Below are positions 13,001 to 22,202 of a stretch of 64,000 nucleotides of DNA, piece after piece. Positions within the stretch are counted from its first letter, which is position 1; every line of letters starts with the position of its first letter. A program made the position numbers and the translations under genes. The notes beneath the pieces are model-generated. The model was not told the origin of the DNA. It did no database searches and saw nothing but the letters and a program-made list of their open reading frames with translations. The DNA is from Zygaena filipendulae (lineage: Eukaryota; Arthropoda; Insecta; Lepidoptera; Zygaenidae): NCBI GenBank assembly GCA_907165275.2, contig OU015654.1, positions 8,821,501 through 8,885,500 on the forward strand, in the 5' to 3' direction.

Positions 13001-15868
13001 TGTTTTACTCATACGATAACAAGACTTACAGAAATACACAGATTATTTTTTTTTTTATAAACAGAAATATAAAATTTTTCGTCAGTGAAGCTACGGTGGT
13101 CTAGCAGACGTCACATCGGTACTTATGTAATTTTATTTTCCTACAAATATTAACTATCATGAAACTACTTATCAATTTGAGTATACTATAAATTGGTAGC
13201 CATTTAATAGTTTCTACTAAAGTCTAACTGACATCTAATTTTCTTTTATGACAACTGTGCGCCACTGACGATTAGCGCAGTCGGTGTGAACCAATAACAT
13301 GTGACCAATAATATTTTTTTCCAAAAACCATTAACCAATAAGCGCGCGCGTATCACGCCGTGATGGAAAATTTCTGACACGCTATTTCACCTATTCCACC
13401 GCGATCGTACCGTGCGATAAGGAATTCCGTTCCAAAGATCCTATAGTAAACATCTAATCTACATAATATTATAAAGCCAAAGGCCACTCGCTCATCTATT
13501 AAACACGCTATGTCGAAAACTATGTGACCTATGAAGCCGAAATTTTGCAGGTAGGTAGTTTATCGAGAGAAGTGGAAAGAAAGGATTGAAGAGTGAGAAT
13601 TCCCAAATTAACGCGTGTAAAACTGCTATTCTAAATTCTCAGTTATAGTTGCTGGATAAATGTAGGTAATTTGTTAAGTAATTTATGTTAATTAGTTTAA
13701 GTTAATTATAGACTTATTTTATAATTTAGCATATTTGTATATATTGTATTTTTTTATTCAATACTAGGTGAGACCCGCGGTTTCACCCGCGTAAGTTTCG
13801 AAATTCCCGAAGGAACTATTTTTTTTTCTAAAATAATAGTAGTAGTATAACAAAAGTTATTCCTTATAACATCAGAAACCTGCCTGTGAAAGTCTCGTTA
13901 AAATCGGTCCAGCCGTTCCAGAGATTAGCCGGAACAAACAGACAGACAGACAGACAGAAAAATTTTAAAAATTTATTTTTTTATGTAAGTACCATATATA
14001 CTTTTATATGGATTTAGCGAAAAGCTGTTAATTTGGAATTTCAAACAGACACTTCAATTTTATTTATATGTGGGTACAGATGTCAAGACGTGTAATACTT
14101 ACGAGTATTTGTATCCGTTTTGATTGCTCTCTAATTCCGAATGGATTACTTTTGCTTGCGAGTCACCTTGGAAACTTGAAGTACTAAGCTGGCTTGGCTC
14201 GGGCAGTCTCTTTGCTGCTAAAGCCGCAGGCTGGTAGCTAGGCTTCGGTGGTTCTGGTTTAGCGGTGGTAGGTGCGGGGGTAGGTGCGGGGGTAGGTGCG
14301 GGGGTTGGGGCGGGGGTTGGAGCGGGAGCAGGGGCAGCGGTGGCCTTTAATCTGAGGGAGGCGGAGGCTGGCTTACTGGCGGGTAGCTTCTGAAGAGGTT
14401 TGGGCACGGTTGCTTTGGGGAGGGTGCTGGGCCGCGAGAATGTCGAAGCAGCGCTGGCAGCGCACACGCAGAGGGCAAGTACCTAAACGATATTTAACGA
14501 TATTATATGCAATAAAAGAAAACCTAATGACAATAATTAAATCTTATACAAAGGTACATACATCAAAGATGGCAACACTAATCAGTAGGTAATAATAGAT
14601 ATATTTATATGTAGGCAAGTCAACTAGGTGATGCAATGAAAAATCCTCAAATGATAATAATAATTCTGAGGATAGTTTTTAATCTAGCTTTTAGAAAAAA
14701 TATTACCCACTTATACTTAAAACCATTTGAAGTGACCATTTTTTTAATATACCTATTTAGTTGAAATGTGGCCGATTATCATCAAAAATTAATACTTATA
14801 TACGCTATCGTACATATTCTCATATAGATTTCTACTTCAATGGACATTTTAGGAATTAGGATTTTTATATGGGGTGGTGTGGCACTAGTTTGTCCCCTGA
14901 AAGCTCTTCGTTTCGTAGTAAAACATAAAAACACAAACAGTTTTGGTACTAAGAGAAAATATGTATAAAAAGTAAGTGGGTATATTATTATTGTTAATAA
15001 CGGTACTATTAATGAAACTGATGTTTTTATACGTTAATAAAATTAAATATAATAAATATACAACGGGGATGTTGACGACTTTTGAAAAACAAAAATCTAA
15101 TTAGTCTGTCAGTTAGAAAATAAAAATTCAATAGACATGTATTTTTTTCTTTTTCAAATAAATGAAAATATAGAGATAAAGTGCATTAAAGCTTAGGTTG
15201 GGGGCTCGTGACGTCACTAATCGCTATAAGCCGCCATAAAAACTGCACCGGTTAGTGACGTCACGCGAAATTTCAACTCAATGTTATTTTGTTATCGCCG
15301 TTATTTTTTATTAGGTAAAAAAAGAAAAAATACGTATCCAATATGTTTTATACAAGCCAGACTAAAAAAAAATTAAGTCAACATGCCCATTGGTATTATG
15401 TATTCAAATACAAAAATTATAGTTACTTACGCAGGTATATAGATATTTTAAGATAAAGCAATTTACTAATAAAAAATACAGAGATGTTAAAATTAATTAA
15501 AAATAAAAAACTTAAAAAAGCAAAACTGAAGAAAATAATGTTATATTAGCATATAATGAAAGATATATTTTATTATTTAGATAGGTAGGTATTTTATTTT
15601 TTTATAAGGCTAATAAAAAAACAAGTATATGCTCATTGCATTAATTAGGTATCATAAAACAACAAAGTAGGTGTAATAAAAAAAAAACGTAGTTATAATT
15701 GTACGTGATGAATTTTAATAATAATAATAAATTTTGTTTGGTTTAAAATAAAAACAGTAAGTACATTAAAAGAGAAATTAGATAAATATAATTATAGATA
15801 TGTAATATGTATCGTAAATATAATACGTTTTAAATTTCCAATTATCACCAACTCACCAGTAATTTCAT
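10004..15868 (-). CDS. Gene A: RR-1 cuticular protein with Ala-Pro-Thr-Pro linker
   Basis: Secreted structural protein predicted to bind chitin in the cuticle. Exons on the minus strand: 15857-15868, 14103-14482, 11859-11931, 10573-10659, 10004-10093; all introns are GT/AG and the joined frame is open for 213 aa. The ATG exon encodes only MKLL. Residues 1 to about 16 form a signal peptide (VLALCVCAASAA). Residues about 53-77 are an APTP repeat, giving an extended linker absent from its neighbours. The Rebers-Riddiford domain runs from about 125 to 200 (NGYKYSYETGNG, VEGRYQYPG, ADQDGF, LPTSPPVP). The usual aromatic before TADQ is Phe (VSFTADQDGF) rather than Tyr. It ends YLEEHATPQE. Gene B is the closest paralogue: same five-exon layout and same C-terminus. 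Family call is firm; exact orthologue not known. Introns carry MITEs at 10892-11448 and 15064-15390. Confidence 0.93.
10440..10525 (+). repeat. SINE 3' end fragment
   Basis: AACTTAGTATGGGATCGAG and AGATCCATGTATTGTATG followed by an ATT-rich tail match the 3' body of the tRNA-derived SINE at 33005-33500 and 51465-51775. It lies in the last intron of gene A. Confidence 0.55.
10892..11448. mobile_element. MITE with CCACCTGCGT inverted ends in gene A intron
   Basis: Left end CCACCTGCGTGTTAACGCG and right end (reverse complement) CCACCTGCGTTAACGTTAAC form inverted ends; the match includes AATTAAGGCATT and extends over roughly 75 nt with indels. The 555-bp element sits in the third intron of gene A. 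No transposase was recognised. Confidence 0.6.
11565..11765 (+). repeat. CTCGCT-rich repeat
   Basis: Short related units containing CCTCGCTG, CACTCGCTGAGC and CTTCGCTTGCTCGG recur every 40-60 nt. It resembles the tandem GAGCGTAGCGAGG repeat at 22980-23110 in reverse. Function unknown. Confidence 0.4.
12502..12540. repeat. 12-bp perfect inverted repeat
   Basis: CAACTGCGCATG and CATGCGCAGTTG are separated by 15 nt. It lies in the second intron of gene A, just upstream of a fragment of the LEP1 subfamily that ends in GTGACACGTGATTTATATA (about 12550-12612). Confidence 0.5.
12648..12892 (+). repeat. LEP1-like element with GTAT microsatellite
   Basis: Complete copy from ATCCTACTAATATTATAAA to CGGGGCACAACTAGT. 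The internal slot that holds GGATGTTT units in other copies here holds a (GTAT)n/(GGAT)n run at about 12685-12725. Confidence 0.75.
13765..13985 (-). repeat. LEP1-like element with CAGA run
   Basis: It begins CTAGGTGAGACCCGCGGTTT, contains GTTAAAATCGGTCCAGCCG and AGAGATTAGCCGGAACAAAC, and ends in a (CAGA)n run near 13936-13958. Same subfamily as 61088-61290. Confidence 0.6.
15064..15395 (+). mobile_element. GGGATGTTGAC MITE in gene A first intron
   Basis: A second copy lies in reverse at about 27112-27442. The left end is GGGATGTTGACGACTTTTG and the right end is the imperfect complement AGTCAACATGCCC. The middle carries two TGACGTCA palindromes (15209-15216 and 15256-15263). No coding potential. 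Superfamily not determined. Confidence 0.65.
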
Positions 15869-15933
15869 TTTGCTGAGATCTACGTCTCTCCAAATACCAG
15901 AAACAACAAGTGTCATTTAATAAAAGATTTGGC

Positions 15934-15941
15934 TTTATATA
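15934..15941 (-). promoter_or_regulatory. TATA box of gene A
   Basis: TATATAAA on the minus strand, 66-73 nt upstream of the ATG, implying a leader of about 40 nt. The gene B box has the same sequence and the same spacing. Confidence 0.7.
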
Positions 15942-16217
15942 TTGAAATAGAAGTTGTATAAAAAGTTGAACACGTCACCGCCAGAGAGTTGACCTGCGAA
16001 AAGCTTTGTTAAAATTGTAATAAATATGCCATTTTGAAATGATGGTTTGTATTATAACTAAACCAGTATTTCACATATACATATATGTATTACATACCAC
16101 TTCTTTCTCAAAACAATAAAATATACCTAAAATTATTCCCTTTTAAGTAGGCGTCAAAAATAGACATGACATACCTACCTACTTTATGTTATTTAAAACT
16201 CGATAAGTTTTTTTGAT

Positions 16218-16428
16218 ATAATCCTAATAATAAAATGAATGCGAATGTGCGTTTGTATCTATGTGTGTTTCTTACGCATTCACGCTTTAACTACCCAACT
16301 GATCATCATGAAATTTTGCATACTCGTTTTCAAGGGTACAGAATAGAGGACATAGGGCACCCAGTATCCCGGAGTTCCCGCAAGAACTCCGAAATTAACA
16401 CGGATGAAACCACGGGGAATAGCTAGTA
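16218..16428 (+). repeat. LEP1-like element copy
   Basis: Starts AATCCTAATAATAAAATG and ends CGGGGAATAGCTAGTAG, with GTTTTCAAGGGTACAGAAT inside. Both ends present but diverged. Confidence 0.65.
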
Positions 16429-16579
16429 GATTAACAAATATAAAAAAACACACTAACTTAAAGGTCAGTTATTATGTACATATTGTATGCTTTTCGGTGA
16501 TTTTAGACATAGGTCATTCCTAATTATTACTCCAATTATTATTTCATTCTTAGATCTTCCAATCTGTCAAGAACTTAGG

Positions 16580-17712
16580 TAGATCAATTCGGTGACAAGC
16601 CCGCTGGTGTCTGCCCACTTGGGTTGTCCTGCTCACGAAGAGCTGGTGGCGGGAGTCGACTTAGCCCATCTACCCCCTCCATATTTGGCTTGTCACCGAC
16701 TTCATACCGATCAGTGGTAGCACAAACCAATAATAATATTACGTGTGTTTTTGTCTTTTGGATTAAATCGGTATTTTATTAATTTTAGCATTTTATTTTT
16801 AGCTTTTCAGTTTTGTGTTTTTGGAAGTCGGTTTTAATTTTTTTGTTAAAAATTTTTGTTTATTTTTAGCTTTTAAGTGACTTAGTTGGTAATTTCTCTA
16901 AGTTACAATAGCCTAATGTCAACTGCTCATCACCTTTTACAAAATATTACTTTTCCCGACGCAGGGACGTTAATTGTTGAGGAGTTCTCCTAGTGCTTCA
17001 CCATGAGTTCCACTTCACCATATACATTGTGACGGGCATAGATTGTTTAGAAACCATATTAAAGTTAACGATTCAGAACCCGTGAAATACCTATTATTGA
17101 GTAGTTCTGATGACCATCTATGGTCTTCATCATCAGTTCCACTTCTTCAAATTTTGCTTTCCGCAAGCAAATAAACGATTTACTATAAAAAATACAAAAA
17201 TCGCTATAGGTGTACCTATAATTTTTGAAGAGTTCCCTCGATTACTCCAAGATCCCAGCATCAGATCTCAATTTGGTGACACTGGAATTGATTTGGGAGT
17301 ATCCCCTTTCAAACAAAAAACAATTTTCGAAATCGCTTCAATCGGAACCCATGAAATAGGTATTATTGTTAAGTAGTTCTGATGACCATCCGTGGTCTTC
17401 ATCATCAGTTCCACTTCTTCAAATTTTGCTTTTCATCAGCAAATGAACGATTTACTATAAAAAACACCCAAATCGCTATAGGTGTGCCTATAATTTTTGA
17501 AGAGTTCTCTCGATTTCTCCAAGATCCCATCATCAGATCCCGACTTGGTGGCAATGGGACCTAATTGGGAGTAAACCCTTTCAAACAAAAAAAGAATTTT
17601 TCAAATTGGTCCAACCGTCTTCGAGTAATCGGTGAACATACATAAAAAAAAAAAAAAAAAACATACATACAATCGAACATAGAACCTCCTCCTTTTTGGA
17701 AGTCGGTTAACT
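16580..17712 (+). mobile_element. AACCGACTTCC composite element, copy 4, with 270-bp tandem duplication
   Basis: The left arm of the palindromic module is missing, but the rest follows the order of the complete copy and ends GGAAGTCGGTTA at 17710. The block beginning AGTAGTTCTGATGACCATC occurs twice, at about 17100-17366 and 17370-17600, so this copy carries a tandem internal duplication. Confidence 0.65.
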
Positions 17713-18078
17713 ATTCTATAATTCATTCCTAATTACTCAAATTATTAATTCATTGCCAATGATATTTACTATACGGAATGTGTTTGTTCATTGCCAAATT
17801 CCCCAATCTGTCAAAAATTTTGGTAGATCAATTTAAGAGAATCACTCCGATCCAAGACGCGTCGCGAGTAGGTATTTGCAAAAAATATATCTGTTTCATG
17901 CCGCTCTGCATCCTTCCTTCCGTCAACAACACAAACACAACATGCGCAAATTCTCACGCACACTAGGAAAGCAGCAGCGGGGGACGCGCGGGTGTAGGGG
18001 ACGCGGCACCGCGCCGGCCGGCCGCGACTAAACTAAGCGCGAGCCGCAAGGGCAGCAGTTACCTACCTATTATTTCGT

Positions 18079-18364
18079 AGCGTGATTGAGTAACAAACAT
18101 CCAAACATCCAAATATCCAAACATCCAAACATCCAAACATCCAAACATCCAAACATCCAAACATCCAAACATCCAAACATCCAAACATCCAAACATCCAA
18201 ACATCCAAACATCCAAACATCCAAACATCCAAACATCCAAACATCCAAACATCCAAACATCCAAACATCCAAACATCCAAACATCCAAACATCCAAACAT
18301 CCAAACATCCAAACATCCAAACATCCAAACATCCACACTTTCACATTTATAATATTAGTAGGAT
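18079..18364 (-). repeat. LEP1-like element expanded by a minisatellite
   Basis: LEP1 boxes flank the tandem array: GCGTGATTGAGTAACAAAC on the left, ACTTTCACATTTATAATATT and AGTAGGAT on the right. The CTAGCTG end is missing. The array occupies the slot that holds 1-5 units in other copies. Confidence 0.75.
18095..18334. repeat. 30-unit tandem array of AAACATCC
   Basis: Thirty consecutive 8-nt units span 240 nt, with one variant unit (AAATATCC at 18111). Because 8 is not a multiple of 3 and no unit frame contains a stop, all frames read open, which produces spurious ORFs rich in Met-Phe-Gly-Cys-Leu-Asp-Val-Trp; these are not proteins. Confidence 0.97.
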
Positions 18365-18749
18365 GACCAGCATTTCTTTTTAATATTTCGAGTTCCGGAT
18401 GGAATTTCTAAAAAACCGAAACATGACTATTTAAGTTAGTCCCTTAGCAATACAACAAAAAAAAACACATTCAATTTGGTGCAGCAGTTTTTGCGTAGCA
18501 TAAATACAAACATACAGACAGACAGACAGACAGACAAAAAGAGTCGCCTACATTTATTTTTTCTTATTTATCTCCCATGTACAGACATCAACCTGTTACA
18601 ATTTTATTTTTTATACTTTTTTAGAATGGAAGAGAAATATAGAAGACGAAAAAACTAAACTACGTCACAGATAATATAATACTATACTACACTACGTTTA
18701 TCCACAAAACGAAAAAGATGCAATTTGCTTTGTAAATCAAAAACATAAC

Positions 18750-19915
18750 CAATAGTACGGGAGCTCTTGATGCTACATGGGGATTTACTCGAGCATTGTT
18801 GGGACCTATTGGATTTTGAAGATTGTAAATTCCTTGCTTTGTAAAAATTAATGAATAAATAAATTAAAAAAAACTATGATTTGATAAATAAAATACAGCG
18901 AAAATTGCATGAATATATTTTTTTTTCTTTTTAATAATAATAAGTAAGTAATAAGTAATAAGTTTATTTCTTAAAAATCTTTAAATTATTAATCTTTAAA
19001 AAAATTAATAATAGGTAAAAAAATAGTAAAACAGTCACTAATGTAAAAAACAAATTACGTGGTATTTAGATTCACAGTTCCATATAAATTTTCCAACAAA
19101 AAAACATCATCCGACATCAAAAATAAAAAGCTACCGATATAATCTATAACAACCCAAACGGTGGGCTTGGCACCAACTTTGAACTGATCAGTGATCAGTG
19201 GGTCGGTTCAATACGTACTTTTATAGAAAAAAGTTTTACCTAACTACCTTTACCACTTATTTTTGGAAGTCGGTAAAAATTACATTAAAATGAAAGGTGT
19301 ACTAGTACCTATAGCTTGATGTAATACTTGCCTGGAACTTATTTTAATATTCATTTTAACCGACTTCAAATAAGGAGGTTATCAATTTGACACGTTTAGT
19401 GCCGTGTTATGCTATGATGACATCATGGCGATGGAGAGTAGCGCGAGGACGATGCGAGAGTGTGATAGAGAAAAAGAGAAAGGGAAAGAAAGCCAGAGTG
19501 AGGAATACATGTTTCACTGCAGCTGCTCGTTCTAAACTTTATAGATGATTTTTGTTTCTTCGGCTCGTGGAGGTCGGCAGATTATACTCTTCCCGCTATC
19601 CTTGAGTTATTTACTTCCAAATGTAAAAACATCAACCGCGCTCGAGAAAATCATCAATTTTTGCAAGTTTGTGATCCTTTAAAACTCCCTTACGTCATGT
19701 TTAAATCGCAGATTATTCATTTACACAGTTTTCAGCATGTAATTAACCTACTATGTCTTAATCTGATGCGCTCGAGTATTTCCGGCTATCGTTTTTTTTA
19801 TTATTCTGATCGGTTATTCTAGACACGCCCCTCTGTGTAGAGAGCCTTTATTTGGTGGAGGTGCAAGATATGGCCCTTATGTTAATCTGACGTGCTTTAG
19901 TAAATCCATAAATCC
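18750..19915 (-). repeat. Inverted copy of the left-end unclassified repeat
   Basis: 19400-19915 is the diverged reverse complement of 300-810 (shared landmarks include GTTTCACTGCAGCTGCTCG, CGCTATCCTTGAGTTATTTA and CTGATGCGCTCGAGTATTTC). 18752-18830 matches 1990-2080 in reverse. The middle is interrupted by a degraded AACCGACTTCC element (about 19100-19380). Confidence 0.55.
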
Positions 19916-20340
19916 CGTCTTGGACTCCCGTACTACAACGTAGTTAGCTAAATTGAACAGGTAACTAGATACCTACAGGTAGGTGCAGAAAAAAATATAG
20001 GGTAGTAAGTACTTTTGTCTCGGAATAACCGGGAGATCTCCGAAATTAACGTGGGTGAAACTGCAGGGAATAGCTAAAGTAATCAATAAAATTACCCATT
20101 CGTAGGCTTTTTTCATGATATTATTTGTGTAACCCTAATTAACCTTTGAATATCGATCGCTATATCGATATTCTCCACCCTAGGCTATAATAATATCGAT
20201 AACACCTCGACATCGACATTACTACCTACACTACACAATGCTCCTACCGGGCCCTGCCCCCCGACCCGTATCGTGCGATAGAGAGACTTGCAGGACCTAG
20301 AGGCGAGTGCCTACTTTTTCCTTCTGAAATATTGTTTCGG

Positions 20341-20651
20341 GCCAAACTGTTTCTACCCCCCTAAACCTTCACTAAATGAGACAATTTTGGTGTCATTCGA
20401 TTCAGTACACCTTAATCTAGGGCTGTACGTTTTTCTAATTTAGTAATTCGGTTTAGTTTAATTATAATAAATTAAAACGCTCGAGGGAGATTTTTTGTAA
20501 AAAATATGGATATTGAGATGCTAATAACTTTTGTTATAAGCAATATTTCTTTAAAATCAAAACGTACAGCCCTAGTTATCCAATACATCAATAACATGTA
20601 AACAAAATCATCAAAATTGGTCTATGTTTAAGGGGAGATAAACGGTTTGGC
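20341..20651. mobile_element. Foldback MITE with GCCAAAC ends
   Basis: Outer ends GCCAAACTGTTT and AAACGGTTTGGC and an inner pair, AGGGCTGTACGTTTTTCTAA against TCAAAACGTACAGCCCTAG, are inverted repeats in the right nesting order, so the whole element can fold back. Target duplication not clear. Confidence 0.6.
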
Positions 20652-20707
20652 TTTTTGTATGAAAATTTGCACTCACACAATCGTCTTAAATAGTTAATTT
20701 TAAACTA

Positions 20708-21184
20708 TTATCCTACTAATATTATAAATGTGAAAGTGTGAATACTTGGATGTTTGGATGGCTGAACAGATTTGGATGAAATTTGGCATGCACATTGTCA
20801 GGGGTACAGAGAAGGACATAGAGTACTTTTTATCCCAGTATCCCGCGGGAACTCCGAAATTACCACGGGTGAAACCGCGGTGCACAGCTAGTTAACTATA
20901 AATGTGAAAGTGTGGATGTTTGTTACGTAATCACACAAAAACGCCTAAACGGATTTGGATGAAATTTGGCATGCATGTAACCTTTGACATGGAAAAGAAC
21001 ATAGGCTACCTTTTATCCCGGAATTCTCACGGGATCTCCGAAATTAACGCTGGTGAAATAAAATTAATTATTGCATACTACGCGTTGTCAGAGGCACAGA
21101 AAAGGACATAGGGTACTTTTTATCTCGGAATTCCCGCGGGATCTCCGACATTAACGCGGGTGAAATCGCGGGGCACAGCTAGTA
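20708..21184 (+). repeat. Tandem LEP1-like copies
   Basis: A first copy runs from ATCCTACTAATATTATAAA (20709) to CACAGCTAGT (20891). A second begins at once with ACTATAAATGTGAAAGTG and ends at 21184. The second has its 3' half duplicated (the TACTTTTTATC and CCGCGGGATCTCCG boxes at about 21008 and again at 21114). Confidence 0.75.
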
Positions 21185-21779
21185 AAAATAAAACCAAAGT
21201 CAATTTTTTTATCCTTACAGTACAGTACTTTTTTCTGGGTGAAAGGTCGTCCTCTGTGTTCTTAATTTTTTGTACCCCTGACAAAATGTAAGTAAAATAA
21301 CATGAAGCAGAGAAAAAGAATGAAGAAGAAAAGCACTACATGATTGAGCAGTTAAGCTGTGAAAGCGTAACAAATAACTAAAGAAATTGACATTCGCATG
21401 TACCTATTACAAATAATATTAGTTACCTACCTAGTATTAGTTGTACTTTTCTATTCCTATGTTCTCTTATAATATATTCACAGATAATACATGTAGGAAG
21501 TATACTGTCGCTGCGCGCGGTCACTACCAAGTATAGATGTGAGGATCTTGGGCTTCTTCAATAAACTTCCATATTTATGTATAATACGAATATATTTCAA
21601 ATTATTTTTTTTTTGTTTCTACATTATTTTTAATCTATCGGGTAGTGATTGTAATTACTATTGTGTTTGAAATTTATATGCTGAGACAGGTGACCCGCCA
21701 TTCAGCTGATTTTAAAAAATTGTATTATAAAAATAGTAAATCGCGCGAACTATCGCGACCCATATCAGTTTATTAATTA

Positions 21780-21900
21780 CTAGCTGTCCCCCGCGGTTTC
21801 ACCCACGGTAATTTCAGAGTTCCCGCGGGACTTCCGCGATAAAAAGTACCCTTTGTCTTTCTCTGTACCCTTGACCCGCAAAAATATTTAAATTTTCCCG
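21780..21900 (-). repeat. LEP1-like element, 3' half
   Basis: TAGCTGTCCCCCGCGGTTTC to CTCTGTACCCTTGAC; the remaining half is missing. Confidence 0.6.
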
Positions 21901-22202
21901 ACAATAAAATTTGCTATCTTCAATATTTATGTAGTTTATGTAGGTACTTTTCCTCAAAACCAACCTAACATATATAATAAAATAGATAGGTATTTAATAG
22001 TTATAACGCTAAAGAAAAAAAGAAAGACATTAGAAAAAATAAACACAAATGAGAAACATGTTTCTTACATAATAATGTAATCTATTTAATTTTTTGCGTT
22101 GTAATATTTACACAAAAACGAACAACTACATATGCTGGCTATTTGTGTCCTTTTGGAGTATTCATAATGTCTTTTTGATTTTTAAAACTGCTTATACAAA
22201 AT

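Larger units (their letters stand above)
15945..22200. other. Intergenic region between genes A and B
   Basis: No exon recognised. It contains LEP1-like copies, composite AACCGACTTCC element copy 4, a GC-rich patch at about 17965-18060, the 8-bp minisatellite, an inverted copy of the left-end repeat and a foldback element at 20341-20651. The segments 18365-18750, 18830-19100, 21185-21775 and 21900-22200 show no feature I can name. Confidence 0.65.

Noticed and set aside
17965..18060. CpG-island promoter of an unseen gene
   Set aside because: A GC-rich patch is present but no exon, TATA box or open frame follows on either strand.
18095..18334. CRISPR-like array
   Set aside because: Units are contiguous 8-mers with no spacers, in a eukaryotic setting.
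18059..18352. Four overlapping ORFs of about 90 codons on both strands
   Set aside because: They are different frames of the 8-bp tandem array and have no independent protein support.
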